Positions 7,086-15,368 of a DNA stretch of 64,000 bases are shown one piece after another. Positions within the stretch are counted from its first letter, which is position 1. Each line of letters starts with the position of its first letter. Origin of the DNA: Bittarella massiliensis (ex Durand et al. 2017) (lineage in GTDB: Bacteria; Bacillota; Clostridia; Oscillospirales; Ruminococcaceae); the NCBI RefSeq assembly GCF_017566145.1, contig NZ_JABFCL010000007.1, positions 62,001-126,000 on the forward strand, written 5' to 3'. The notes below the pieces were generated by a model that searched no databases, had not been told where the DNA came from, and saw nothing but the letters and a program-made list of their open reading frames with translations. The position numbers were made by a program, and so were the translations under genes.

Positions 7086-10000
7086 TCAGTTTTTCCCCTT
7101 GCGCCGGAAAAATCCGCCCAATTTCTTGGCCAAGGAGCCGCCGGCTCCCTTCTTCAGTTCTTCCGCCGCCCGGCGGCTGCCGCTGTCGGCGGCCTTTTGC
7201 AACCAGTACTGGGCCCACTGTTGGCTGTCCGGCGAAGACACCTCGTCCCGATACCACAGCCCCAGCCAGAGCATGGCCTCCTCGTCGCCGTCCTCCGCCG
7301 CCCGGGTGTAGAGTTCGGCGGCCTTCTGCCGGTCCACCGGCACCCCAATGCCCTGGGTGTAGCAGCGGGCCAGGTCGGTCACTGCGGGGGAGAAGCCCAT
7401 CTCCATTGAGCGGGTGTAGCAGGCCACCGCCTGCGCAGGGTCGCGCTCGACCCCCAGCCCGTCGCGGTAGCAGTCTCCCAGCAAGTCGATGGCGCGGGAA
7501 CTGCCGTTGTCGGCGGCCTTTTGCAGCCAGGGGATGGCCTGGGCGGGATCCCTGGCCACCCCGATGCCCCGCAGATAGCAGTAGCCCAGGTTGCACTGGG
7601 CAGCCACGCTTCCCAGGTCGGCGGCCTGGCGGTAGTACTCCGCCGCTTTGGCCTTGTCCATCTGGACGCCCCGCCCGTTTTCATAGCAGAGCCCCAGGTC
7701 GCAGACGGCGGTGGGGTACCCCTGATCGGCAGCCTGGCGGTAGAGTTCTACCGCCCTGCTCTTGTCCACGGCGACGCCGTCCCCGTTGAGGTAGCAGTCC
7801 CCCAGCAGGTCGAGGGCGCGGGGGTAGCCGTGTTCAGCCGCCCGCTCCAGCCAGGCGATGGCCTGGACGGCATCCACCTCGCAGCCGATGCCTCGCAGGT
7901 AGCAAAAGCCAGCATTGGTCTGGGCGGCCAGGTTGCCCAGCTCCCCGCTCTGCAAGTAGAGTTGTAGGGCCCGGGCCTTGTCCATCTCCACCCCGGTGCC
8001 GTTTTCGTAGCACAGCCCCAGGTCGCACAGGGCCACCGAGTAGTTTTGCTCCGCCGCCTGGCGGTAGTAGTCGGCGCCCCGCTTCTCGTCCTTCTCCACC
8101 CCGTCGCCGTAGAGGTAGCAGTCCCCCAACAGGTCGAGGGCGCGGGGGTGGCCCTGCTCGGCGGCCCGCTCCAGCCAGGGAATGGCCTGGGCGGCGTCCA
8201 CCTCGCAGCCGATGCCCCGCAGGTAGCAGTAGCCCAGGTTGCACTGGGCGGCGGCGTTGCCGAGCTCGGCCGAGCGGGTGTAGTATTCCACCGCCTTGGC
8301 CTTGTCCTCCTCAACTCCGTCCCCCATCTCATAGCACAGCCCCAGATCGCAGAGGGCGGGGGCGTAGTTCATCTCCACGGCCTGGGCATAGTGGCGCGCC
8401 GCTTGGGCGGCGTCCTGTGCCACCCCTCTGCCGTCGCGGTAGCAGCCGGCCAACAGGGCGATGGCCCGGGGATAGCCGTCCTGGGCCGCCTTCTCCAACC
8501 ACTCGACGGCCTTCTGGGCATCCGCCTCGCAGCCGATGCCCTCCAGATAGCAGTAGCCCAGATTGCACTGGGCGGGCACATAGCCCCGCTCGGCGGCCTG
8601 CAGGTAGTAGGAGAGCGCCTGGGCCTTGTCCATCTCCACTCCGTCGCCGTTTTCATAGCACAGCCCCAGGTCGCACAGGGCGGTCAGGTAGCCCAAATCG
8701 GCGGCCTTGCGGTAGCAGGCCACCCCCTGCACCGGGTCTTTTTCCACCCCGTCGCCGTAGAGGTAGCAGTCCCCCAGCAAATCGAGGGCGCGGGGGTACT
8801 CCTGCTCGGCGGCCTTTTGCAACCAGGGAACGGCCTTGGCGGCGTCCGCTTCGCAGCCGATGCCCCGCAGATAGCAGTAGCCCAGGTTGCACTGGGCGGG
8901 GGCGTGCCCCAGCTCGCCCGCCTGGGTGTAGAGCTCGACGGCCCGGGCCTGGTCCTGCTCGACCCCTTCGCCCATCTCGTAGCAGAGCCCCAGGTCGCAG
9001 AGGGAGGGAGGATATTCCAGCGCGCTGGCCTTTTCAAAGTAGCCGGCGGCCCGCACCAAGTCCTGTTCGACGCCGTTTCCGTCCCGATAGCAGCTTCCCA
9101 GAAGCCCCAGGGCGCGGGGGTGCTCCTGCTCGGCGGCCTTTTCCAGCCAGGGAATAGCGGACTGGGGATCTGCCTCGCAGCCCACCCCCACCAGGTAGCA
9201 GAAGGCCAGGTTGCACTGGGCAGGGGCGTACCCCTGTTTAGCAGCCTTTAGGTATTCGGCCACGGCGGCTTCGGCGTCCTTCTCCGTCCCCAGGCCCAGC
9301 TCCAGGCAGAGCCCCAGGTTGTGGTGGGCGGGGGGGTGTCCCTGCTGGGCGGCCTGTCGGTAGCACGCCACCGCCTGGACCTTGTCCTCTTCCATCCCAA
9401 TGCCGTGGAAGTGGCAGTCCCCCAAGATGTTTAGCGCCCGGGGGAAGTCCTGATCAGCGGCCTTTTGCAGCCAATGCACTGCGGCGGCCTCGTCCTTTTC
9501 CACCCCGATCTCGTTGAGGTAGCAGACAGCCAGGTTGCACTGGGCAGGGGCGTAGTCCTGGTCTGCGGCCCGCCGGTAGAGCTGGGCGGCGTGGACTTTG
9601 TCCATCTCCACCCCGGTGCCGAACTCGTAGCAGAGCCCCAGGTCGCAGATGGCGGGGGCGTAGTCCTGGTTGGCCGCCATCTGGTAGAGGCGCACGGCCT
9701 GCTCCTCGTCCTTTTCCACCTGCCCGCCGGCCTCGTAAAAGCCGCCCAGGATACTCTGGGCGCGGGGGTTTTCCTGGGCCACGGCCCGCTCCAGCCACTC
9801 CATCCCCAGGGTGTCGTCCTTTTCCCCCCCGATGCCGTTGAAGTAGCAGACGGCCAGATTGCACTGGGCGGGGGCGTAGTCCTGGTCGGCCGCCATCTGG
9901 TAGAGGCGCACGGCCTGTTCCTCGTCCTTTTCCACATGGGCCCCGTTTTCAAAAAAACTGCCCAGGATGGTCTGGGCGCGGGGGTGGTTTTGGGAGACCG

Positions 10001-10562
10001 ATTTCTCCAGCCATTCCATCCCCAGGGCGTCGTCCTTCTCCACCCCGATGCCGTTGAAGTAGCAGACAGCCAGGTTGCACTGGGCAGGGGCGTAGTCCTG
10101 CTCGGCGGCCTGTCGATACCACTCGGCCGCGGCTTTGGGGTCGCGCTCGGTGCCGTCGGCGTTTTCGTAGCAGAGCCCCAACTCGCACTGGGCCGAACAG
10201 CTGTCCTGTTCGGCGGCCTGGGTGAGGAGTTCCAGCCCTTTTTTCTCGTCCTTCTCCACGCCGCGGCCCTCGAAGTAGCAGCGGGCCAGGGCCTCAATGG
10301 CCCGCAGGTCCCCCACCTCGGCGGCCTGGCTGAACCAGTAAACCGCCTTTTCAAAGTCGGCCTCCACCCCGTCGCCGCTGGCGTAGTGCTCCCCCAGGTC
10401 GTATTGGACCGAGGTGTCGCCCAGTTCTGCCTGCTCGAGCAGGGACTGAAAGTCCTCTTTGGACTGTTTCAGCTCCTTGGCTGCCCGCAGCAGGTTCTGG
10501 GTGTCCACCAAGACGATGTTCTGGTCCTCAAACAGGTTGTCCCCGTTCTGTGTTGCCTCCAT
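7086..10562 (-). CDS. Giant Sel1-like repeat protein, 30 exact 36-residue repeats
   Basis: An 1158-residue protein made of a 49-residue N-terminal segment, 30 consecutive Sel1-type helical hairpin repeats of exactly 36 residues each (residues 50-1129), and a 29-residue basic tail ending KKLGGFFRRKGKN. Each repeat follows A.C.LG.CY..G.GVE.D...A..W...AA. Repeats 8-28 form seven copies of a three-repeat (108-residue) unit: 'CDLGLCYE', then 'AQCNLGYCYLRGIGCE', then 'PRALDLLGDCYL'. Fifteen repeats carry a CX4C pair. There is no signal peptide or membrane segment, so a cytosolic scaffold is likely. Sel1 solenoids mediate protein-protein interactions; the partner is unknown. It has its own promoter and terminator. 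Confidence 0.92.
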   Translation of the reverse strand: MEATQNGDNLFEDQNIVLVDTQNLLRAAKELKQSKEDFQSLLEQAELGDTSVQYDLGEHYASGDGVEADFEKAVYWFSQAAEVGDLRAIEALARCYFEGRGVEKDEKKGLELLTQAAEQDSCSAQCELGLCYENADGTERDPKAAAEWYRQAAEQDYAPAQCNLAVCYFNGIGVEKDDALGMEWLEKSVSQNHPRAQTILGSFFENGAHVEKDEEQAVRLYQMAADQDYAPAQCNLAVCYFNGIGGEKDDTLGMEWLERAVAQENPRAQSILGGFYEAGGQVEKDEEQAVRLYQMAANQDYAPAICDLGLCYEFGTGVEMDKVHAAQLYRRAADQDYAPAQCNLAVCYLNEIGVEKDEAAAVHWLQKAADQDFPRALNILGDCHFHGIGMEEDKVQAVACYRQAAQQGHPPAHHNLGLCLELGLGTEKDAEAAVAEYLKAAKQGYAPAQCNLAFCYLVGVGCEADPQSAIPWLEKAAEQEHPRALGLLGSCYRDGNGVEQDLVRAAGYFEKASALEYPPSLCDLGLCYEMGEGVEQDQARAVELYTQAGELGHAPAQCNLGYCYLRGIGCEADAAKAVPWLQKAAEQEYPRALDLLGDCYLYGDGVEKDPVQGVACYRKAADLGYLTALCDLGLCYENGDGVEMDKAQALSYYLQAAERGYVPAQCNLGYCYLEGIGCEADAQKAVEWLEKAAQDGYPRAIALLAGCYRDGRGVAQDAAQAARHYAQAVEMNYAPALCDLGLCYEMGDGVEEDKAKAVEYYTRSAELGNAAAQCNLGYCYLRGIGCEVDAAQAIPWLERAAEQGHPRALDLLGDCYLYGDGVEKDEKRGADYYRQAAEQNYSVALCDLGLCYENGTGVEMDKARALQLYLQSGELGNLAAQTNAGFCYLRGIGCEVDAVQAIAWLERAAEHGYPRALDLLGDCYLNGDGVAVDKSRAVELYRQAADQGYPTAVCDLGLCYENGRGVQMDKAKAAEYYRQAADLGSVAAQCNLGYCYLRGIGVARDPAQAIPWLQKAADNGSSRAIDLLGDCYRDGLGVERDPAQAVACYTRSMEMGFSPAVTDLARCYTQGIGVPVDRQKAAELYTRAAEDGDEEAMLWLGLWYRDEVSSPDSQQWAQYWLQKAADSGSRRAAEELKKGAGGSLAKKLGGFFRRKGKN

Positions 10563-10611
10563 CTCTACCCATCCTCCTCTTCTCGTGCGTTCGACAAACT
10601 TCTATTAAAAA

Positions 10612-10640
10612 ATAGTACCAGCCGGGGCTGGCAAAGTCAA
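10612..10640 (-). promoter_or_regulatory. Promoter of the Sel1 repeat gene
   Basis: On the minus strand, TTGACT (complement of 10635-10640), 17-base spacer, TACTAT (complement of 10612-10617), about 50 bases before the start codon. The spacer contains the inverted repeat CCAGCC/GGCTGG, a possible operator. Confidence 0.7.
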
Positions 10641-10717
10641 TGCAATTGCAGTGATAAAGAGGGTATAAACAAAAAAGCAGAGCTTGCTCATTTAGAGTAA
10701 GCATCTGCTTGATTTTG

Positions 10718-11557
10718 CTATTTGGCCCAGAATTCTCGATACGGTTTGTGAAAGTCAAGCACGACATTCGCCCGCTCGCAGTGGTTTGCCCGATCGGTAA
10801 GGGGGGGAGGGCTCATGTACTCCCCATAAACTGCCTTGAGGTATTCGTCGTACCCGATAGGGGCAGGAAAGGACATCCCCTCAAAAGGTAGTTGCACTGT
10901 CTCTCGAAAAATTTCTCCGGAAAGAACAGTGGGCGGTTGCCCATCGCTGTAATCGGCAAAGTATGCCTTTGATTTCCCCTGGCGCGCAATTAGTTTTGAG
11001 AGTATTTTCTGTGAGTAGTAGCGGTTTGTCCAATCAGGCAGGAGGGCGTGAACCATCTTTTTGCATTTTCCCACCAGGCTAGACTCCCTCTTGATGGTAT
11101 GTACGTGAAGGTATTTCTCGCTGAGCAGTTGGTAGCGCTTCATCAGTTGGTTGTAGGCGGGCCACTGTGTCTGGTCGTCGGGCAGAGAAAACAAGGGAAA
11201 AATATCGATGCAGATACCGTTGTCTGCGGGCAAATCGAGAAACTCTCGCTCGTTGCAGGTTGTTCCCTTTAACCCAATGCGATGCCAGAAGATGTAGTTG
11301 TATTTGTTTTGGGTGCGGCTGAGATAGTAAAATTCCTCTCCCAAATCCCGCTTGCAGGCCTTTTCAAAGCGGAACATGTCCTCAATGCTCATGCAGACGT
11401 CTATGTCATCGTCCCAGGGGATGAACCCTTGGTGGCGCACAGCCCCCAACAATGACCCCCAGGCCAGATAGTAAGTGATGCTGTTCTTTTTGCAGATGTG
11501 ATCCAGCTCCTTTAGAATTTGCAACTGGGTCAACTGCAATGCGCGAAATGTTTCCAT
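10718..11557 (-). CDS. LicD family phosphotransferase/nucleotidyltransferase-fold protein
   Basis: A 279-residue LicD-family protein. The family moves phosphocholine or similar phospho-substituents onto cell-surface glycans such as teichoic acids. The signature is clear near the N-terminus: YYLAWGSLLGAVRHQGFIPW followed by DDDIDV, giving the GS...W-D-D-D-I-D metal-binding motif. The gene is visibly lower in GC and has different codon use from its neighbours, which suggests horizontal transfer. It stands alone between the Sel1 gene and a lipoprotein gene. A GGGGG stretch precedes the ATG. The group transferred cannot be told from sequence. Confidence 0.85.
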   Translation of the reverse strand: METFRALQLTQLQILKELDHICKKNSITYYLAWGSLLGAVRHQGFIPWDDDIDVCMSIEDMFRFEKACKRDLGEEFYYLSRTQNKYNYIFWHRIGLKGTTCNEREFLDLPADNGICIDIFPLFSLPDDQTQWPAYNQLMKRYQLLSEKYLHVHTIKRESSLVGKCKKMVHALLPDWTNRYYSQKILSKLIARQGKSKAYFADYSDGQPPTVLSGEIFRETVQLPFEGMSFPAPIGYDEYLKAVYGEYMSPPPLTDRANHCERANVVLDFHKPYREFWAK

Positions 11558-11890
11558 ACAATCCCCCGACGGTTTAAGTAAACCAATCCATTCTGTAAAA
11601 AACGATGGGTGCTGGCGATTTTAGCACCTCAGTTTTCTGTATTTCCCCCTGCAAGAAAAGGTTTAGGTTTTCATTCAGAGAGCAACTCAGCTTTCTTTGA
11701 GTATAACAAGAGTTTAGAGACGAGACAAGGCGGGTGGCTAAATTTGTCGAATGGGAAATGGTTTTCGGCCGGTCCTTTGCGCCTGCGGAGGCCACAGGGC
11801 AGAAAGCGGCAATCCTCTTTCTATTTCCCTTCCTTTGCAGTATAATAGAGGTACTTTTAAAAAATCGTCTCGACAAAGAGGAGGAGCACT
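11558..11890. other. AT-rich intergenic region
   Basis: This 333-base stretch lies between the divergent LicD and lipoprotein genes and holds no supported gene. A perfect TATAAT at 11841-11846 lies about 45 bases before the lipoprotein start codon, but I see no good -35 box 16-18 bases upstream, so only a tentative promoter can be placed. Confidence 0.5.
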
Positions 11891-13027
11891 GTGAAGAAAA
11901 ATCGCTGGGCCGGCGCACTGCTGGCCCTCTGTCTGCTACTGGGTACCTTGCTGACCGGCTGCGGCAGGGACAAGGAGTACCAGTACAACTTCGACAACGG
12001 CTGCATCAAGGCCCAGTACGACGAGAGCTACTGGGAGTACCTGGACGCCGGCAAGAGCGGGGACTACTACGAGCTGCTGTTTTACGAAAAGGGGCTGGAC
12101 GAGGAGGAGACCTATGAGGAGGGCAACCTGGTCGTTGTCCGCTACGGCGACCGCCGATCCATCGACGAGGAGGAGTATGTCGACGAAGCCAAGGGGGACG
12201 AGAGGGACGACGGCTATACCGTCAGCCGGGAGAGCCACCGCAGCGGCAGCGTGAACGGCAGCTCCACCAGCACCTACAAGTACCGTTTGGACGGCAGCGT
12301 CGAGCGCACCATCATCTTCCACAGCGATGAGGAGGGCGAACTCATCATCGACGTCTGGATGGGCGCTCCCGACCGCGCGGTGGGGGACAAGGACCTGGTC
12401 AACAGCATCCGCAGATACGGCCCCCTGTCCGACTACGAGTGGAGCTTTGACGGCCAGACCGACCCCGGCGGGAGCTCCTCTTCCGGGAGCAGCGGCAGCC
12501 AGCCCTCCGGTTCGGAGAGCGGCGCCCCCAAACCGGCGGAGGGATTTACCTATCTCTCGCAAATCACCCTGCAGACCGAGGGCAAGTCTCTGGGCGTCTA
12601 CTGCCTCGAGGATGAGGACATCTACCTCAACGGCGACTACGCCTCCACCACTGCCTCCGGCATCGAACTCACCACCTTCCTGTTCACCAGCAGCGGCGCG
12701 GGGGCAGACACCCCCAAAGAGCAGGTGCGCACGGATGTAGAGGGAACTCTGGCGGTCAAAGGCTCGCTGGATTTTTACAGTGATGTCGCCGCCGAAGAGC
12801 TGCTCACCGGCGACGGTTGGGCCCTGCAGCAGGTCAACTTCAACTACATCGGCTACGACGGGGAGAAGTACCCGGGCTTTGTCATCCACAAGGTGGACCA
12901 GGTGGACGCAAACACCTTTTTGAGCATTGAGGTGGAAGTCAACGGCTACGACGCAGATAACACCACTCGTCCCGCTTTTGAGGAGGTCTGTAAGGCCTTT
13001 GGCATCCAGTTCGATTTTGGCGACTAG
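11891..13027 (+). CDS. Secreted lipoprotein of unknown function
   Basis: A 378-residue protein with a classic lipoprotein signal: MKKNRWAGALLALCLLLGTL then LTGC, so the mature protein should be lipidated on Cys24 and face outwards. The mature part has an acidic N-terminal domain of about 165 residues, a flexible Ser/Gly/Pro linker at about 190-218 (GGSSSSGSSGSQPSGSESG), and a second domain of about 160 residues that mentions no known catalytic motif. The GTG start has GAGGAGGAG just upstream. I do not recognise either domain. Confidence 0.8.
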   Translation: MKKNRWAGALLALCLLLGTLLTGCGRDKEYQYNFDNGCIKAQYDESYWEYLDAGKSGDYYELLFYEKGLDEEETYEEGNLVVVRYGDRRSIDEEEYVDEAKGDERDDGYTVSRESHRSGSVNGSSTSTYKYRLDGSVERTIIFHSDEEGELIIDVWMGAPDRAVGDKDLVNSIRRYGPLSDYEWSFDGQTDPGGSSSSGSSGSQPSGSESGAPKPAEGFTYLSQITLQTEGKSLGVYCLEDEDIYLNGDYASTTASGIELTTFLFTSSGAGADTPKEQVRTDVEGTLAVKGSLDFYSDVAAEELLTGDGWALQQVNFNYIGYDGEKYPGFVIHKVDQVDANTFLSIEVEVNGYDADNTTRPAFEEVCKAFGIQFDFGD

Positions 13028-13065
13028 GCGGATCGATTTGTAAAATTGACCGCAGATAAGCGGAT

Positions 13066-13095
13066 AAAAAGAGAGGCCAAACGGCCTCTCTTTTT
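13066..13095. terminator. Bidirectional terminator between convergent genes
   Basis: Thirteen-base arms AAAAAGAGAGGCC and GGCCTCTCTTTTT around a 4-base loop, between the lipoprotein gene (plus) and the GluQ-like gene (minus). Confidence 0.88.
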
Positions 13096-13096
13096 A

Positions 13097-14074
13097 TCAT
13101 ACATTTCTTTGCCCCAAGAGCGTCCACAGCGACGCGGGCAGCGGCAGGTCCCCTCTGGGGATCTTCGCCCAGGAAAAGAGGGGGATGAGTTCCTGCGCCC
13201 GCACCGGCTCCGGCCGTTCCAGCAGCCCGCAGAGCCATCCCAACAGCCCCAACAGCGGTTCGGGGCCCGGCAGCCGTCGGCGGATGGCCCCCAGGTCCAG
13301 GTCTCCGTCCCGCTTGGAGAGCCGCCGCCCGTCCGGCGCGGTGAGCAGGGGAATGTGGGCGAAGGTGGGCGCGGGCAACCCCAACAGCCGGTAGAGGTAG
13401 AGCTGCCGCGGGGTGGAGGAGAGCAGGTCCGCCCCCCGCACCACCTGGGTCACCCCCATGGCCGCGTCGTCCACCACCACCGCCAGCTGGTAGGCAAACA
13501 CCCCGTCGGAACGGCAGACCAGAAAGTCGCCGCACTCCCGCTGCAGATTTTCCGAGTAGGGGCCCAGGTGTTTATCGACAAAGGAAACCGTCTCGTCCGA
13601 CACCCGCAGCCGCAGGGCAGGGGGGCGCTCCCGCCGCCGCTGGGCGACCTCTTGGGCGCTCAAATCCCGGCAGGCGCCGGAATAGAGGACCCGCCCGTCC
13701 GAGAGGTGGGGCGCCTGGGCCGCATGGAGCTGGGCGCGGCTGCAAAAGCAGGGGTAGACAAGCCCCTGCTCCTCCAACCTGGCCAGGGCCGCCCGGTAGA
13801 GGGCGGTGCGCTCGCTCTGATAGTAGGGCCCGTCCGAGCCTCCGGAGGACCCTCCCTCATCCCAGGAAAGGCCCAGCCAGCGCAGGTCGTCCTCCAGCAA
13901 GTCGGCGTATGCCCGGGGGCTGCGCATGGCGTCCAGGTCTTCGATGCGCAGCACCACCCGTCCCCCCTCGGCCCTGGCCGAAAGCCAGGCCAGCAGGGCG
14001 CACAGCAGGTTGCCCAGGTGCATCCGCCCGCTGGGGGTGGGGGCAAACCGCCCCTTGACCGCCCCTCTCTCCAT
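13097..14074 (-). CDS. gluQ: Glutamyl-Q tRNA(Asp) synthetase-like protein
   Basis: A 325-residue truncated glutamyl-tRNA synthetase paralogue without the anticodon-binding domain. The HIGH-like motif is in GRFAPTPSGRMHLGN near the start, and the KMSKS-like motif is RLSKRDGDLDL near residue 250. A zinc-binding pattern CFCSRAQL...YSGAC lies in between, as in GluQ enzymes. GluQ attaches glutamate to the queuosine base of tRNA(Asp). The start is ATG 14074 with AGGGGG upstream. A discriminating full-length GluRS is unlikely because the product is too short. Gene symbol by family resemblance. Confidence 0.82.
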   Translation of the reverse strand: MERGAVKGRFAPTPSGRMHLGNLLCALLAWLSARAEGGRVVLRIEDLDAMRSPRAYADLLEDDLRWLGLSWDEGGSSGGSDGPYYQSERTALYRAALARLEEQGLVYPCFCSRAQLHAAQAPHLSDGRVLYSGACRDLSAQEVAQRRRERPPALRLRVSDETVSFVDKHLGPYSENLQRECGDFLVCRSDGVFAYQLAVVVDDAAMGVTQVVRGADLLSSTPRQLYLYRLLGLPAPTFAHIPLLTAPDGRRLSKRDGDLDLGAIRRRLPGPEPLLGLLGWLCGLLERPEPVRAQELIPLFSWAKIPRGDLPLPASLWTLLGQRNV

Positions 14075-14161
14075 CTGTCATCCCCCTTTTGCTCTGCGCG
14101 TCTCTGGGGCTATTGTACCACCGCTTGGGACCGCTGAAAAGGGGGGCTTGCCGCGGGGCAA

Positions 14162-15118
14162 TCAGGCCTCCACCTGGCCGAGGGTGGCCTTGAGATGGGC
14201 GGCGCACCGTTCCAGCTGGTCCTGTTCTTCCGGCTGCAAGGGCACCTCGATGACCTGCTCCACCCCGTTTTTGCCCAGGATGCTGGGCAGGCTCAAGGCC
14301 ACCCCCGAGAGGCCGCAGGCCCCGTTTTGCACGGTGGAGAGGGGGAGGATGCAGCGCTCGTCCAGCAGGATCCCCTTGACCACCCGGGCCACACTGGCGG
14401 CGATGCCGGCACTGGTGTAGCCCTTGCGGGTGATGATCTCAAACCCGGCCGCCTTGGTCTTTTCCAGCAGCTCTTCCCGGTTGAGGGGGGCGGGGAGGTC
14501 AAAGGCAGTGTGCAGCTTGTCCACCGGTACCCCGGCCACATCCACCAGCCCCCAGGGGACAAAGGCCCCGCCGCCGTGTTCCCCCAGCACATAGCCGTGC
14601 ACGTTCTTGCCGTCCACGTGACAGCTGGCGGCGATCATCTGCCGCAGGCGGGCGGTGTCCAGCAGGGTGCCGGTGCCGATCACCCGTTCCCGCGGGTAGT
14701 CAAACTCGGCCTGGGCGCAGAAGGTGACGATGTCTACCGGGTTGGTGACGGCAATGAGGATGGCCTCGCGGGTGTAGCGGGTGATCTGGGCCATCACCTG
14801 GCGGGTGATCTGGGTGTTCTGCCCGGCCAGTTTCAGCCGGTCGGGGGTCTCGCCGGGCTTGATGCTGGGCCCGGCGGTCATCACCACGATGCCCGCGTCG
14901 GCGCAGTCGGCGTAGTCGCCCGCGCGGACCTGGGCTCTGGCGGAGTAGGCGAAGGCGGTGGTGTGGCTGGCGTCCAGGGCTTCGCCCGCGGCGCGGTCCC
15001 GATTTTGGTCGATGAGAACGATCTCCGAGAGCAGGTTGTCGCCCAGCAGGGCGCCCAGCACGGCGGCCCCCACCATTCCGGCCCCGACGATGATGGCCTT
15101 GTTTGGGTTTTTTTCCAC
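14162..15118 (-). CDS. L-lactate/L-2-hydroxyacid dehydrogenase, HicDH-like
   Basis: A 318-residue NAD-dependent enzyme of the lactate/malate dehydrogenase family. The NAD-binding GAGMVGAA is at 12-19, the catalytic His181 is in GEHGGG, and LLDTARLR (152-159) carries the Asp168/Arg171 equivalents. The substrate-specificity loop at 82-95 reads AGPSIKPGETPDRL. Lactate enzymes have Gln and malate enzymes Arg where Ile86 stands here, and the usual catalytic Arg109 position is Pro, with Arg94 two residues later. That resembles L-2-hydroxyisocaproate dehydrogenases more than classical LDH. The start is GTG 15118 after AGGAGG. Substrate assignment is open. Confidence 0.82.
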   Translation of the reverse strand: MEKNPNKAIIVGAGMVGAAVLGALLGDNLLSEIVLIDQNRDRAAGEALDASHTTAFAYSARAQVRAGDYADCADAGIVVMTAGPSIKPGETPDRLKLAGQNTQITRQVMAQITRYTREAILIAVTNPVDIVTFCAQAEFDYPRERVIGTGTLLDTARLRQMIAASCHVDGKNVHGYVLGEHGGGAFVPWGLVDVAGVPVDKLHTAFDLPAPLNREELLEKTKAAGFEIITRKGYTSAGIAASVARVVKGILLDERCILPLSTVQNGACGLSGVALSLPSILGKNGVEQVIEVPLQPEEQDQLERCAAHLKATLGQVEA

Positions 15119-15368
15119 TGTGTTTTCCTCCTATTTTTTGCTAAACTCCTGTCGGGGCGGGAAGGCGTGGCACTCCACCGCCGGCGCGCCCAGGGGATTT
15201 TGTGACATCCTACAATCCGGCGCGCCATATTTGTGACAGGATATGAATAGTTATTTTCCCCAAAGGGTGGTAGTATATACTAAAATATGACTGGAATACG
15301 CTCTGCGATTCAGTAACATTCACAACATGGCCGGGGCTCCCGGCCAACGACTTGGAGGGAAGACAACC
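15119..15368. other. Divergent regulatory region
   Basis: About 250 bases between the dehydrogenase and the EF-G-like gene. It includes a 12-base palindrome TAGTATATACTA (15271-15282) that overlaps a TATACT -10-like element for the rightward gene. No gene is seen. Confidence 0.45.

Noticed and set aside
7170..10300. Regular repeats suggestive of a CRISPR or tandem DNA array
   Set aside because: The period is 108 bases (324 for the higher-order unit), the repeats are imperfect, and they encode Sel1 repeats in one frame. There are no constant short repeats with variable spacers.
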